From Gremmenia infestans (taxonomy: Eukaryota > Ascomycota > Leotiomycetes > Helotiales > Hamatocanthoscyphaceae), in assembly GCA_032629725.1 (NCBI GenBank), contig JAFEVB010000015.1:806001-870000 (forward strand): a stretch of DNA of 64,000 nt, given 5' to 3'. Positions 8,781 through 20,983 of this stretch are shown piece by piece; within the stretch, counting starts at the first letter, position 1; each line of letters opens with the position of its first letter. The notes beneath the pieces are model-generated. The model searched no databases, was not told the DNA's origin, and was given only the letters and a program-made list of their open reading frames with translations. The position numbers and the translations under genes are program-made.

Positions 8781-10467
8781 CTATCCAGCCACCATCCTGG
8801 CGCGCAGGAACTTCTCGAGAGTCAGGGTGATTGGAAATAAGTACTCGGCTTGGTTTTCCGGCTTGCTGTGAGAAGAGAAAGTCAGCCCCAAATTCTTCAA
8901 AAACGACCCATGATTAGAGATGTATTCATGAAATAAACAGGAGAAAGCTCCGGCTATCTTACCATGGACTGCGTGACGGATTATCGTTTGAAAAGGAGGA
9001 GATTTTTGCAATATCAAGCACAGCCTCTCCACCTTTTTGGATCAACGTGTTCCATTCCTCTACAAATTCCTTTGTATTGATTGCGAGAGATCGAGGTGAA
9101 AGTGGCCCGCTCCTTGCAACGAGTGTCCTCACAAATAATCGCAGTTTTGAAGTTGCTGTTGTAAGAGAAAAGACATCCTCGGCCATCTTTGCAGTGATCC
9201 ATATATTTTCTTTGCTGTAAATCTCGAAGAGATGGAACATTATGGCGTTGCAGAATGCCAGGCTGGCGAATCTATCTCCCAATGCCCACTGCATGAACAT
9301 ATGTCAGTACTTCTCCATCATCAGAAGTTCACGGGACACTCTGAAAGGAGTTGGATGGTGCTTACAAGGCTTTCTGGTTCCGAGAAACTTTCCCCTTCGA
9401 TGTAGCCTGTGTAAAGCCATGCTATAAACGTTCTGATTTCCATCGGATCGTCCTCACTCATCTTGATAAACTTGTGGTCTGTGATTGGAAGCACTTCGAG
9501 GTATTTATCCAGGCTCCCAGAATAGAAGCACATGAGAGTCTTGTGACAAGTCAATTCGTCTTCATCACGCCCCACGAGGAAGGTCAAGACGTCGGGGCTT
9601 CTGCCAAGACTTGATTTGGCGGTTAGTATTCAATGACTGCATTTCAAATCCCTTCAATACTGGAAGGCTCAACTTACAGGACGCAAACGGTTTGTCCGTG
9701 CTGATGATGGTCCTCAAATCCGGTGACTCGGTTCGAGGTCTCCCTTTCGGCCAGACCGTCAAGGGGCTGAGCAGTTGCGAGCGGGACGGTCTTCTGACAC
9801 TTGCTCTTGACAGGAGTTGCGCTTCCTTCAGACCATTCCATGTCGTCGACATTGCTACTGATTGCTTCTAAAGCTGATCTTGTCCAGCGGTGTCCAACTT
9901 GTCTCCTCCCATAGTCTGTTAGGGGGAACGCAGTTTCATCGTCGTCAAAAGTAGGTGGTACATCGGTGTCAGCTTCTCCCTCTTCCAAAAGTCCACATTT
10001 TCCCCATCTCATGCCGAAGAGCCTTAGCTCTGCCAGATCAGGTAGTGGGACATCCTGATATGCGTAGGTGTTATTTTTGGAAGCCTACAAATTCACGCGA
10101 GTTAGTATGACTAGCCAGTATTTAAAGAGAAGTTACATACAGCTACCGCGCCGTCCACATCCCTGCGAGTAAGATCACAGTAACGTAGCTTGACGTGTTG
10201 GTTTTTGTGATATTGCATTCGATGCCGCAGCAGCATCTCTGCATTCCACCGCGCAATAGCATCTGGTATGGTTACAAGTCTCACTAGGCTAAGTAATCCG
10301 CTAAGAAAGCTTTCACCCGCAAAAGCGTAATTATGCTTCATGTACACCCACAACAGTTTTCCACGGATAGTGGAAGATTGCTGGGTTGCTCTTTTTAGGT
10401 GATTCCAGATTCTTGGTTTGTTACTTGCGGGGCTTTCTCGGGCTGGGGTAAGCGTTGTGTTATTCAT
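8781..10467 (-). CDS. BTB/POZ-domain protein with long N-terminal extension
   Basis: BTB domains mediate dimerisation and often recruit Cullin-3 ligases or chromatin partners. Five exons, 10467-10141, 10084-9678, 9609-9366, 9288-8963 and 8865-8781, give 462 residues. The BTB fold begins near residue 248: LTFLVGRDEDELTCHKTLMC, SGSLDKYLEV, DPMEIRTFIAWLYTGYIEG. Fungal BTB-type C-terminal helices follow (WALGDRFASLAFCNAIMFHL). The first 245 residues match no family I know; they include LRYCDLTRRDVDG and LAELRLFGMRWGKCGLL and an acidic stretch (DVPPTFDDDETAFP). A BTB domain in the second half is unusual, so two fused models cannot be excluded, though every splice phase agrees. The last, 85-nt exon is the least certain; without its splice the protein ends shortly after SRSPW. 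Confidence 0.7.
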
Positions 10468-11806
10468 TTCGTGTTGAGGTGATTTCGAGGGCAAGCGGAC
10501 AGATGAAGGTAATTTTATTTTGCTAGAACGTTTACGAGATAGGACATATTTATATATATTTTGTGTCTGTTCTGTTTCTGAACAACGTTATTCCGTCAAT
10601 GAATGTGTGAATGGATGCGTGAATGGATGTGTGACTGGGAGATTCTGACCGTATTACTCATAAGAAATTCACTACCTAGCTAGACCTAGAATAACTGACA
10701 ACCTCGAACCTCAGCACAATAGGCGTAGAATCTTGTACAAATTGGAATACAAGAGACAAGACCATATGCAGAGCAACTAAGCCCCCTTTCAAGTTCTACC
10801 ACTTTAGGCATATCATTTTGGGAAAATTTGATGAGGGCTGACTGGATTCAGCAACAACGAAGACAGCCACCTCAAAGCCACGTAGACTGCGGTGGCATGA
10901 AATCAATCCACATGACGCTTCTCAGCTGGATGCCAAAGATTCTTCTCTTCTTGCATGGGCCCATCAACCTCATCCTTAGAATGCTCTGGAAGCCTGCTGA
11001 TCCGGGCAAAATCACGAGCAGGAAAAGGAAACCAAAAGCAGACAAAATGCGCAAGCCCCTCAAGATTCCTCGCTGAAGACAAGGTCGTGCTGGGGTGTGC
11101 ATCGATACGGTGTACGCATTGGAGTGAATGGAAAAGACTACCTACCACTTGGTGGTTGTGTACAAAGTATAAGAGAATCGGATTCAGCTTCTTTCTCCAT
11201 GACACCTTACAGGACCATCAAAGGAGACCGGGCTGTCTTGTCTACAGTACATACATATCACGCCGTTCAGATTATCCTCGAGCCATCAAAGTAGAAAATA
11301 CAGGCATAGCGGCCTAAATTAGACGAAAGTACCATTGTTTTTTCTACCGTTACAAGGAACTAGCCAAGTCCTTCACCACAGCCGATTAAGCATCCATCCA
11401 TCCATACCTATGCTGCTGTTTTGTTTTGCGAGACTCAAGACTCAAAAAGAAAAATCACACAACACATGACATGACAGCAAGCGCAAATATAATTTTCGAG
11501 GTGATTTTTGATAGGACTAAAAACGAGACTTGCTTCCGTGAAACAAGCCCAGTTCCATTTCGATAATACCAGAGTTCCACTTCAGATTTCCATTTCCATT
11601 TTTCGCATCGTATTCTCAATCCAGTTCAGTTCAATTCAGTAAAAGATCCCACCCATAGCTTGCTTAACCCATTGCACAAAGTTTTTTGCTCGTTCGAATC
11701 GTTTAATTTCCCAAGAGAGGAGCACAGGAGACGTATTGTAGTAGTTGTAAGAAAATTCAAACGCACTACCAGGAAGATCGGAAGAGGGTTTTGTATGGGA
11801 GCAGAT
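10468..11806. other. Intergenic with unresolved coding-like fragments
   Basis: Lies between the BTB gene start and the Stm1-like stop. The plus strand at about 10828-11296 reads protein-like in pieces (RLRWHEINPHDASQLD, then YGVRIGVNGKDYLPLGG) but is broken by stops, and I could not join the pieces with good splice sites. It may be a decayed gene or chance. Imperfect copies of GTGAATGGATG occur near 10605-10632. The stretch after 11300 is probably the Stm1-like 3' UTR. Confidence 0.3.
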
Positions 11807-13192
11807 CTATGATCCGAGGCTGGGGAAGGCGCTCTTGTCTTCCGTGTTGATGGTGGAAGAGGGGCCAGCATTGTTGCGTGTGTTGCCACGGGGAGGACCT
11901 CTGAAGTCACCTCCACGGCCGCCACGTCCACCTCTGTCGCCGCCACGTCCTCCACGGAAGTTGCCTCTGTCGGCACGATCGCCACGGGGTGGTCCATCGC
12001 CACGACCACGGCCGCCACGGAAACCGCCACGTCCACGCTCGGGTGCCTCGACGAAGCGTTGATCGATATCAAGGGTTTGCTTCTGCTTGCGCTCACGCTC
12101 GCGCTTAGCCTTGCCACCAGATCCAGCGACGAAATCCTCTTCCTCTTCCTTAGCAATTGCTTTGGCGTTGGCCCATTTCTTGTCTTCCTTGGACCCTTCA
12201 TTGGGCTTGCGGACGTTGAGAGCATCGGCATTGAGAGCGGCCTTCTTCTCAGCAAGCTCTTCCAAGTACTCGGCATAAGACTTGCTGTTATCCTCAGGCT
12301 CGGCTTCAGCAGCAGCCTCAGCATCGACAGGAGCAGCATCGCCGTCACCAGTCAATGCATCTTTTTGGTCGGCCTTGGCGAGAGCTTCACCAGCTTCCTC
12401 ATCCTTGAGTTCGGCGTCACCTTCGGTAGCACCCCAACCGTGAGCAGCTTGCTTCTCGGATTCACTGTATACATATTAGAATAGAACTCAAAATTGTGAA
12501 AATTTCAATTGCTTACCCTCCAACGCCGCGAGAGTGTCTGTCGAAGGTGCGGTTTCCGCCACGGCCGCCTCGTCCTCCACGGCCCTCGTAGGTACCCTGG
12601 GCACGCTCGTTTCTTGGGGCTCGGTCCTGTTGGCCAGCGTCACCGGTTGGCTTGCCACGGTTGTTGGAGCTACCGGCCTGGCGATCGCGAAATGCTGCAG
12701 TTGAATTGAATGTCAGTGGATGATCATGAAGAAGAAAAGCACGAGTCAAAGTCCCGGAAACGGCTGGGTGTGCATCTAAAGGGATTTACTAACCTCCTTC
12801 ATTGCCATTGAATCCACCGCGGCGACCACCTCGGCTGTCAGATCCAGCGGCAGGTTTCGAAGCTGGTGCCTCTGCAGGAGCATTGCGCTTGGTTGTCCGG
12901 GCAGGAGTCTTATCGACGACCTTTACTGGTGGCTCGGGTTCCTTGTCGGAGTCTTCATCGTGGTTGTTTCCTATTTGTCACCTTGGGTTAGCTGCGTGGC
13001 CAGAACATCGGGGTCCATTGGCAGAGGTTTCGTCATACCGAGAAGCTCGTACAGGTTCTAAGGGTGCAGAGTCAGCTTCCGTGTCTCGAAGATGGAGTCA
13101 ATGTTGTGTCAAGACATCTGCGCATCGTCTTTGATGTCTTTGGCAGTGGCAATGGGGGAATGACGAACCTTCGAGGCAATTTGTGTGGACAT
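11807..13192 (-). CDS. Stm1/SERBP1-like ribosome- and RNA-binding protein (HABP4_PAI-RBP1 domain)
   Basis: Members clamp inactive ribosomes and bind RNA and G-quadruplexes. Five exons, 13192-13169, 13057-13039, 12970-12794, 12694-12517 and 12464-11807, encode 351 residues. The start MSTQIASKNLYELLGN, with the Leu-Leu-Gly core shared with yeast Stm1, only appears after joining a 24-nt first exon to a 19-nt microexon. Next come EPEPPVKVVDK, RGGRRGGF, an RGG cluster (GRGGRGGRGGNR), and the central HABP4-type region with SYAEYLEELAEKKAAL. The C-terminus carries many RGG and RGGD repeats and ends KSAFPSLGS. All splice phases agree. The composition implies arginine methylation and RNA binding; cytoplasm and ribosome are the expected site. 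High expression is likely from the family, not shown by the sequence. Confidence 0.92.
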
Positions 13193-14498
13193 CTTGTCCG
13201 CCTTCTCAAGCGCCTCCGAAGAAGGCCTTGCTATCGAGACAACAATTCGGAGATGGAGAAAATGGTAATCGAGACGGACAGGTTCCTAACGGCTAGGAAG
13301 CTGTCTCTCGAGTTGTTGCGTTGATAGACCTTGAGGGGGGAGATCTCGAAGTGGTTTGCTCACGGTCGCGGTCAGTCGTCAACGAAAAAGACTCAACCAC
13401 AAAAAATGGAACCGAAGCTCCACTAGCGTTAAACACAGACTTGTTAGGGCAGGGCTTTGCTGCATCATTTTCTGTCAAAATTCGGCTTTTCTCACAATGT
13501 GCCAAATTTATTGATGCTGGATCTTCATATGCTGGTTTGAGATTATTTTATTTTATTTTCAAGTCTATTTTGGAGGTGTTTATTGACATACCTGAATTTA
13601 TAGAATTTATGTATGGTTTTCTGTGTGTGCGTTGCAAGTGCATAAAGTGCATAATCCGCGGCTGAACGCGTGAAATTCTCGCGAGAGAGAAATGTCAAGG
13701 TAAATAAAGGGGGAGATGATATTCCGAGGGTCAACTTATGCAGGGGATCAGGGACGTCAAAGAATACGTGCCCTTACAGCAAACATCTCACAGCTTGCTT
13801 CGTCAATTGTAAGATATCACTCGCCTCGGTGAGTTGTGCGGCACCTGGGTCGGTTTAAATAGGTGCTTCCAGACCTCTGTAGGCCCATAGAGCCAATGTA
13901 TGTTCTGTACTATGCGAGTATTCATCTGATTATGCCTGTTGATTTTTGCTTGTATAGACAAAGAGGAGTTAACCCGTTTCCATGGGTCGCTATGTGACAA
14001 GACCAAACCACCTGCTAGCTACAACATCTCCAATGCTTCGCTATCTGAAAAAAGGTTTTGCTAGGACAGCCCTGGCGATCCAGGGTGTGTCATAGCACTT
14101 GCTCGAAAAGACCCTTCCCAAGTCTCGGGACAGAACCCCTGAAACTCCACCCTGGATCTCAGCAATGTCCTCCATCCTACAAAAAATAGAAACGAAACCA
14201 CCGAAGTGCATACCGTGGGTCCTATTCAATCATTCAGACTCTCCATATACGCCGATGATCTGTTACAAGTGCGCCGTGTAATGCATGGGTATCATATGCG
14301 ATTCATCTCATAGAGCTCGTATCGAAAGAGAAAGATGATGGAAATTGCCTGTGATGACGAGAATTTAGCTTTACTTCAATAAAGTTTAGGGTTGTGCTAT
14401 AATGACTCGGGAGCGAGCTGCGCGGTATTTTTACGAGCATGCTAGATTTTCTCACGGCTTCTGAGACCTGTCCTAAGGAAATAACAACAGGGGTTGTC
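13193..14498. other. Intergenic between two minus-strand genes
   Basis: Contains the Stm1-like promoter and the bZIP 3' end. A T-rich TTTTATTTTATTTTC run lies near 13545-13560. Short open frames on both strands lack ATG starts or family motifs. I see nothing else that can be supported. Confidence 0.4.
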
Positions 14499-16037
14499 TT
14501 ACATCGATGCAGAAAGTCCGAAGGGATCCATGTCGAGCATTGGGTCGTAAGGGTCGAGTAATTGTGTCATGGAATTGAATCCCGGGGCATTGTCGTCCAT
14601 TTGCACGCCTTGGCCTTGCTGGCCAGGTTGCTGGTTCCGGTTCATGGCCTGTTGTTGGGCCATATGGTGTTGGTTAGGTGGGAGAGGTTCGGGGTATGGG
14701 CCTGGCCCTGATTCGGTGGGGTCTTCGTCGACCATATCGGCTTGGGCATCGTACTCCTGTTCTGTACTCACGGAATCAATCTAGGACGAACATAGCTCTA
14801 TAAATGAAAATGAAGAGGGGAGGGGTCAGCTTGCCGAGTTGCTCCTGTAGATAAAGTCAGTACTGTTTTTCAAGAAGAGCCTTGGGAGGAAAATAGGAAG
14901 AGCTAGAGGGGTTGAAATAGTTGCTGGAGATATCTCCCAGACTCTACCCACAGTACATGAAGCGTGGAGGCAGAAAGAACGTACAATATGATTCTGGAAG
15001 GGGGACGGATAGTACGCGGCAGCTACCGGAGTGCCTCCCGTACCACTCGTCCCACTACTTCCCGGTCCCTTTGGTGCTATGGAAGCACCAAGCCCAGTGT
15101 TGACGACCATCCCGGCATTTCCTGGTAATCCATGTGGAGACTGCGGTTTAGCTGCTTGAAGTCGGTGTTGTTGTTGCTGTTGTTGTTGTTGCTGTTGTTG
15201 CTGTTGTTGTTGTTGCTGTTGTTGCTGTTGTTGTTGCTGCTGCTGCTGTTGAAATTGCATATGAGGTTCCGAAGCAGGTGGCGTCAGAACTCGTTGGTTG
15301 TGGAACCCTGGTGAGTTAGATGTTGGTGATGATGCGTGAGAAGACGGCGTTGGTCTTGACTGTGGTGACTGAAAGGGCGCGCCAGGTTCTAGCTTCGGTG
15401 CGATGCTGGAGTTGGACCGTCTGGCTTGATGATGTCTATTCATGATGGCACGTTGGACAGTTGGCGCCTGTGCCATGTTCTGCGGCATATGCGTTGGGCC
15501 AAGGTGAGGACTTCCAGTCTTAGCACGTAATTCCGCTTGAACATCAATGCCTAGGAGGTTGTGTTAGTGAATATGTCACCGGGAGTGGATGTGGATTTCA
15601 AATTTACCTTTCTCTAGCAGGATTCTCTCCAAAAGCGAGTTCTTGTATCTCAGCATGAGACATTCATCAGCAGCACTTCGGTGGGCCGTTTGCAAGTTAT
15701 GAAGATTAGTCTCATGAACACGGATAGTTTCCTCTAATTGCTTGATGTACTCAGTTCGGCGTTCCCTAAAGGCTGCTTGCGCTTGTCGATTACGCTGTTT
15801 CCGTTCCTCGGAAGTTGCATATATCTATCAACACCCATTAGTATACATAGTTTTTGGTGTATTTAAAATAGTACTACGTACGGGTTTTCGTCCACCCTTT
15901 CTTTTCTGTTGACTGGCTCCAGCAGTTTCAAGAGGGGCTCCAGGGTCAGCCTCCGGGGTTGGAGAGTTGAGGTCCATGGAATCCTCAGAGCCCTCTCTAC
16001 TATGTTCCTTCTTGTCGATAGACATCCCGTCGGCCAT
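14499..16037 (-). CDS. Yap-type bZIP transcription factor with polyglutamine tract
   Basis: A nuclear DNA-binding regulator. Exons are 16037-15882, 15824-15608, 15550-14985, 14844-14835 and 14761-14499, giving 403 residues. The basic region NRQAQAAFRERR at about 64-75 carries the Asn-x2-Ala-Gln-x2-Phe-Arg signature of the Yap/Pap1 class. The zipper starts IKQLEETIRVHETNLHNL and runs to NSLLERILLEK. A Gln tract of 28 codons, nearly pure CAA/CAG, lies at 15168-15251. The tail is Gln/Pro-rich and ends in an acidic, activation-like segment (MTQLLDPYDPMLDMDPFG). Exon 4 is only 10 nt, and the intron after it starts GCAAGC and ends TACAG. This joining gives HIEQLEQEYDAQADM, whereas every GT-only alternative tried meets a stop or breaks phase. 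The closest known factors are Fcr3/Yap3-like; the target genes are unknown. Confidence 0.88.
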
Positions 16038-18936
16038 TGCTTTGATACAAGAAGTTTCTTTTCTTTTTCAACTTCTGACCCACTCTGGCAACGGCAATAC
16101 AGTGAGTGCCGCGGCAGTCAATAATAGAGCAAGGCCAGCCGCACTATTCCCACTTCCCACTATCAATGACTTGCAGAAGCTTATTAGGACGTCGGAAGGG
16201 TGGCGATGACATCCGCTATCAGATCAGATCAAGGGTAAGGCTGAGGTTGAGGCTGAGGTAGACAGACAGGTGAAGCAAAGTGTTTTGATAGAGTATTGAT
16301 GGAGTAATGGAATGAAGGAAGAATTGGTCATGAAAACTGAAAGAAGAAGTGAGTGCGTGACTACTGGGTATTTGAATTATGCAAAGACTTCGCAGCGAAG
16401 ACGGAAGGGCCAAGCGGTCGACCTATTATTTAGTGGATATCGGCAACGGGAACGGTTGTTTGACACGGCCTCAAGAGCAAGGCAAGGTACAGAGAGAAAC
16501 GAGACCGGCGTTGTCCCAGTGGCAGACCAGACTCGCAGACTCGCAGCATCTACGAAGTACACACGAAGTACTCGTACCTACCTAGGTAAAGACCGTAGCC
16601 TCCTCCTCTGCCACCTGCACCAGCACCAGTCCTATTCCTCGCAAGCCTCGATTTGTTCCCAGCGACTTGGCCGAGAAGGGCAAAAATAGAGTCCACCACC
16701 CAGGCACACAGACGTCGAACCGACGCACACGGACTAAGGCAGAGGCAGACATGGATGAGCGTTTCGGGCTTGTCTAGTGGATTTCTCCGCAAAATACGTA
16801 TGCATTATGGCTTCTATTGCGCTTCGATGGCTTCGATAATCTTTCGATTGCTTCCACAGTAAACTTCTAAAGCCTGCATGCCCCACACGAGCTAGGGAAA
16901 AAGGAAGGAAGGAAGGTCGCCGGCCAACTACCTACAGTAAGGTGCAGTAAGGAAATTGATAGGAGCGACGGGCGCTTACCGGATTATTGGTATAGTAGTA
17001 TTGAGTTTATTTATTTCGGGCCGGCCATGAAGAATCTTCACGGTGCTGCAACCTGCAAGCCTGCAACTCCAGGAATAAGAAGCTCTTGATTCCCGCTATT
17101 ACTGTACTCTCTGCCGGGAAGGGAAAGGCAGGATTACCACGAGATGAAAGTGTTATCCGGCGAAGATCCGAAGATTACCAGCCGGTCAGGACTGCGGACT
17201 CAGTCTCGGTGGCATTTATTTTGTAGGCGAGGGAGGGTTACACCAGTACAGTAGGTACGTACACACAGTTGGGAGCCATGGCCTTGGATACCGGGTCTCG
17301 CTATATTCAACGGGTTTATGGTTTGAGCCTGGAATCACTTCATCTTTTCATCTTTCATCTTCCGTCCACCAGGGTTCTCTCTTTTCTCTTCTCTCTTCTC
17401 TCTTCTTTCTTCTTTCCCCGCGAGTCCTCATCTCCTTCAAGAGTAGAATGCACCATATTGTAGGTACACAAACGTTCTTCTAAACTCCTGATCACACAAC
17501 CATCCATCATAAAGTGATGATGCAAACGTCGTCGCGCAGAACAAGGCGTTTTCCCACGCCGGCCATCTCCGATGTCAGCTGGCCGCCCCGTAATTTCTAC
17601 ATGAGCGAGTTTTGCATGGGCTTCATTGGAGTCCTGGTTTGAGGGTTGCGCCATGGCCGCCAGCCGGGTACGGAGCCGAGGAAGCATACAGTACTGTAGG
17701 GATAGTACGAAGTAAATTAACTTACGGAGGCGTAGGGTGGTCTTTGCAAGGTGGGGGTGAAAAGACTGCTTGTGGCATGATATGCTCTGAAGCGAGAAAA
17801 CTTTTTTCCTCCGGATTGGCTCGAGCTTCTTGCGGACGGGCAGGAGGCGGACAGCCAATTACAATTGGACTACGAATACTTTACCGACTAGGTAAAAGTG
17901 CCGCAAGACTGGGTCCACGGCTACCTTACTCAAGTATCCATGCATTTTTCACTTGCAGCACGCAGATCAGTGGGAACGTCTCCTCGGGGACTCCCCTCCC
18001 TTATATTACTCCGTACGGAGCACCAAGAGTACAGTGAAAAACCTTGACGTGAACAATTGTGACGTTCTTCGCTTCATAAGGCTGGCCGGGCTGTGTGCTC
18101 TAATGCTAATCAAATACCAGCAAATCCCCGATAAGAGAGATACTCGAGTACCTGTACTGTACTGTATAGGATATAGGTACTGTAGATACGATACCTACCT
18201 ACCTACCTTACTATCATCGGACTTCCGATTACTTAACCTGCTCGCCCCCTTGTGATCCAGTATGAACGAGATACCGGGACCTAGAAGTCGCCTCTTGTCA
18301 AATTATCGTCCAGTCAAACTGGTAGATTAGTTCAAGCCCAATGCCCAAGATGTGCTGTCTCCAGACAAGCCCCGCATTGAGAAGGTCACATCACCACCAT
18401 CCGAGTTGATGAGGGGTTCTCAGCTCTCCCTACATGTATTGATCAACCCATGATGAGATGCAATTCTGCACATCTTCTGGAATTGCAAATGGAACATTTC
18501 GAAGCTGGCTCAGTCTTCGTGTCAAGCGAATGTGTCAGTCATACTTGCAACATGCTATATGCTATATCTCCGGTGAGATATATATGGTTTCATTCAGTGT
18601 ATGCAAAGTACCATCCAATCCGAAGATAAGTTGGAGTCACACACATCGGTCCCACGAATAATCAATTACTTGATGTTAGGATGAGAGTCGAGACGAGATG
18701 GTAAAGTTGAAATGGAGTGGAGCGGAGCAGTTGTGACCTTCGTCACGTGGTTAGACATGTATCCCGGTATATTCGTTTGTTGACTTCCCAAACGCGCCAA
18801 TGAACGAGACGTCTTCATTCTCTACTAGCATCCCCACGCAATTGCACTTCCAATTACTACTACAACCCCGCAGAGATTGGCTTTGACATTGACTTACGAC
18901 CTTACCGACACCGTATCATAGTCCTAGAGGCCCACG
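16038..18936. promoter_or_regulatory. 2.9 kb divergent intergenic region
   Basis: Separates the bZIP gene (-) from the KEN-box gene (+). A strong pyrimidine tract at about 17379-17418 consists of TTCTC/TTTCTTC units. Short TACCTA/TAGGTA runs occur near 16575-16586 and 18193-18206, and GTACTGTA-like runs near 18151-18186. Open frames are short and mutually overlapping with no family signal. Long upstream regions are common for fungal transcription-factor genes; an unannotated noncoding transcript is possible but unproven. Confidence 0.4.
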
Positions 18937-20983
18937 ATGGCTCGCCGTTCCTCCAGACTTCGAGGCAATACACCAACTCAGGTATGTTTGTTTACCTTAC
19001 ACAATAGCGGTATCGTGAGAATTCTGCCCAAACAGCCGACTGACGACAACATCTGAACAGCCGAACAACTATGCCTCCAACCACCTCGAGTCCCTTACTG
19101 AGCGCGACGAGACCCCAACAGATGTCGCATGGCCCAGCCTTGATACCCTGGCTTCTTCTCCTCCCGCTCCCCGAACTCCCATCACAGCTACGCGCCCAAA
19201 GCCGACTGCCGCAGAGATGCACCCAAGCAAGGCGCACCAAAGTACAACTCAAAAGCCGGACTCTGGCCTAAGACTTGGATTTACGGATATAAAGGCTGCT
19301 GGTTATGGTCAACCATCAGGTGTTGCGCAACAATCACCATCAAGAATTGGAATCTCCACACCGTCTTTTGATTTCCGATTTGCTCGCCCAGGCCCTACCC
19401 TTGGTCCTGAAGCTCAACAAATGATGGATGAGCTGCGTGAAGAGGCTCTCCGCATCAAAGTCAAGCTGGCGGCCGAGAAGGAGGAGCAGCGAAAGAGAAG
19501 TGGGGAAGAGGCTGCCGTCATGGGTCGCAAGATTGCTCAGCCAAAGGGCAAGGTCGGCCGTTACAGTGATGTTCATCTAGAGCAGTTCAAGAAGATGGAC
19601 TCAATTGCGGATCACCCGTCTTCATTCCGAGCACAGCCTGGTCGATTTACACCTACCACGACCAGTCTCAAACGCACACAGTCGAAGGCGAAATTGGATG
19701 AGGCAGAGGATATACCTAGCAAGATCGCATCGCCAACAAAGACCAATGATTCCGCGCGAGTGGAGAATACAGCACCGGCTAAGCGTGCACGAAGAACTAT
19801 CAACGATGATACTTCAGCTGCTCGGCCTGTTTCTAGAGACACCCCAGCGAAGCCAACTACACCAGGCATCCCTCCATCACAGTCAGGCTTTCTTGCGGCT
19901 ATCACAACCCCTACTCAATCATCTCTCGCTCGAGCTGCTGGTGCTAAGACTCCTAGCACCCAGATCCCTACTTTGTCAAGATCCCCGTCAAAACCAAGCT
20001 TGATTGGCACCCCTCGGACCCTTCCAAAGTCTGCAAGTACCACTAATCTGAAGGACCTTCCACAATCCGAGTCGAGGGGGTTCCTCCGCAGTCCTGGCAA
20101 GTTTGATCGTGTAAAGTCGCTCTTTAGACAAGCCAGCTCCAGTATGAAGAAGCCAATTGTGAAGCCGTCTTCTATCCCCTCCTTGACCAGAAGTCCTAGC
20201 AAGCCAAATCTTGATAGGGTTCTTCCTTCGGTCCCTACAACACCTATCAAGTCTGTGGCCTCAAAGCCTGTAAAGCATGTCAATTTTACACCAGATACGG
20301 TCAATAAAAATGCTAATACCTTCCAAAATTCGCCATCTCCAGTCAAGCCTGGTATTCCCCGTTCGGCTTCCAGAATCATCCTCAACCCAAAGTCGCCTCA
20401 CTCCAAGATGAAGGCCAAGGAAGCTCAATATCCCGAAGTTGCTGGTGATGCAAACATCGCAAGCCATTCGCGAGAGGTAGAATATCCTTCTTTGGCTGGT
20501 GTTCGTCCACTCCCAGCAGCCATGCGATCCGGACCAACACCACACCCACCACCATCCGTCCCTGGCACGTTTACTTTCCGCAGCGATCATACTATCGATT
20601 TTGGTGTATCACCCAAACGCTTTGGATCATCTCCGGGTCAGGCCAGCGTACGCCAGGTTCGACAAAGTATCGTTCCCAATATTCCAGGCAGCTTTCCTAG
20701 CAGCAATAAGGAGAATGACCGCCCTCTTCCTTCTGTCCCTCACGGAATGTCCAACAAGAAGCGCCGCCGTATCACATCTGATGATGAGACGGAAGACGAC
20801 CTCGATCATTCTCCAAAGAAGCGCAAGGCAGCCGCTGCTGAAGGTCCAATGCTTATGGCCCCCAGACTGCACGCTACTCCAAAGTCTCGACTCAACAGTC
20901 CATCTAAGAGTCCGGCCAAGAAAGGTGGCTTCTTGAGCATGAGCAGACTTAACATGCTTTCCCAACCCAAGGACAGGAAGTAG
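18937..20983 (+). CDS. Uncharacterised Ser/Pro-rich nuclear-type protein with KEN box
   Basis: I do not recognise the family. Exons 18937-18981 and 19061-20983 encode 655 residues; the 79-nt intron has GTATGT and AACAG ends. The start MARRSSRLRGNTPTQ is basic. A short charged helix lies around residues 120-165 (QQMMDELREEALRIKVKLAAE). The rest is low-complexity Ser/Pro/Lys with repeated SPSKP-type motifs (RSPSKPSLIGTP, RSPSKPNLDRVLP, RSPGKFDRVKSLF), many minimal Cdk sites, and basic clusters such as NKKRRR and KKRKAAA that could be nuclear localisation signals. A KEN triplet (SNKENDRPLPSVP) near residue 560 suggests turnover by the anaphase-promoting complex. Cell-cycle regulation is therefore an inference from motifs only. 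The protein ends MSRLNMLSQPKDRK. Confidence 0.8.

Noticed and set aside
10828..11296. Plus-strand gene between the BTB and Stm1-like genes
   Set aside because: Protein-like fragments are interrupted by stops and could not be joined by credible introns, so it is kept only as a note.
15132..15314. Plus-strand polyleucine protein
   Set aside because: It is the antisense reading of the polyglutamine tract in the bZIP gene.
16038..18936. Short tandem runs (TACCTA, GTACTGTA) as CRISPR or satellite arrays
   Set aside because: Copies are few, short and irregular with no spacer structure; they look like ordinary low-complexity fungal intergenic DNA.
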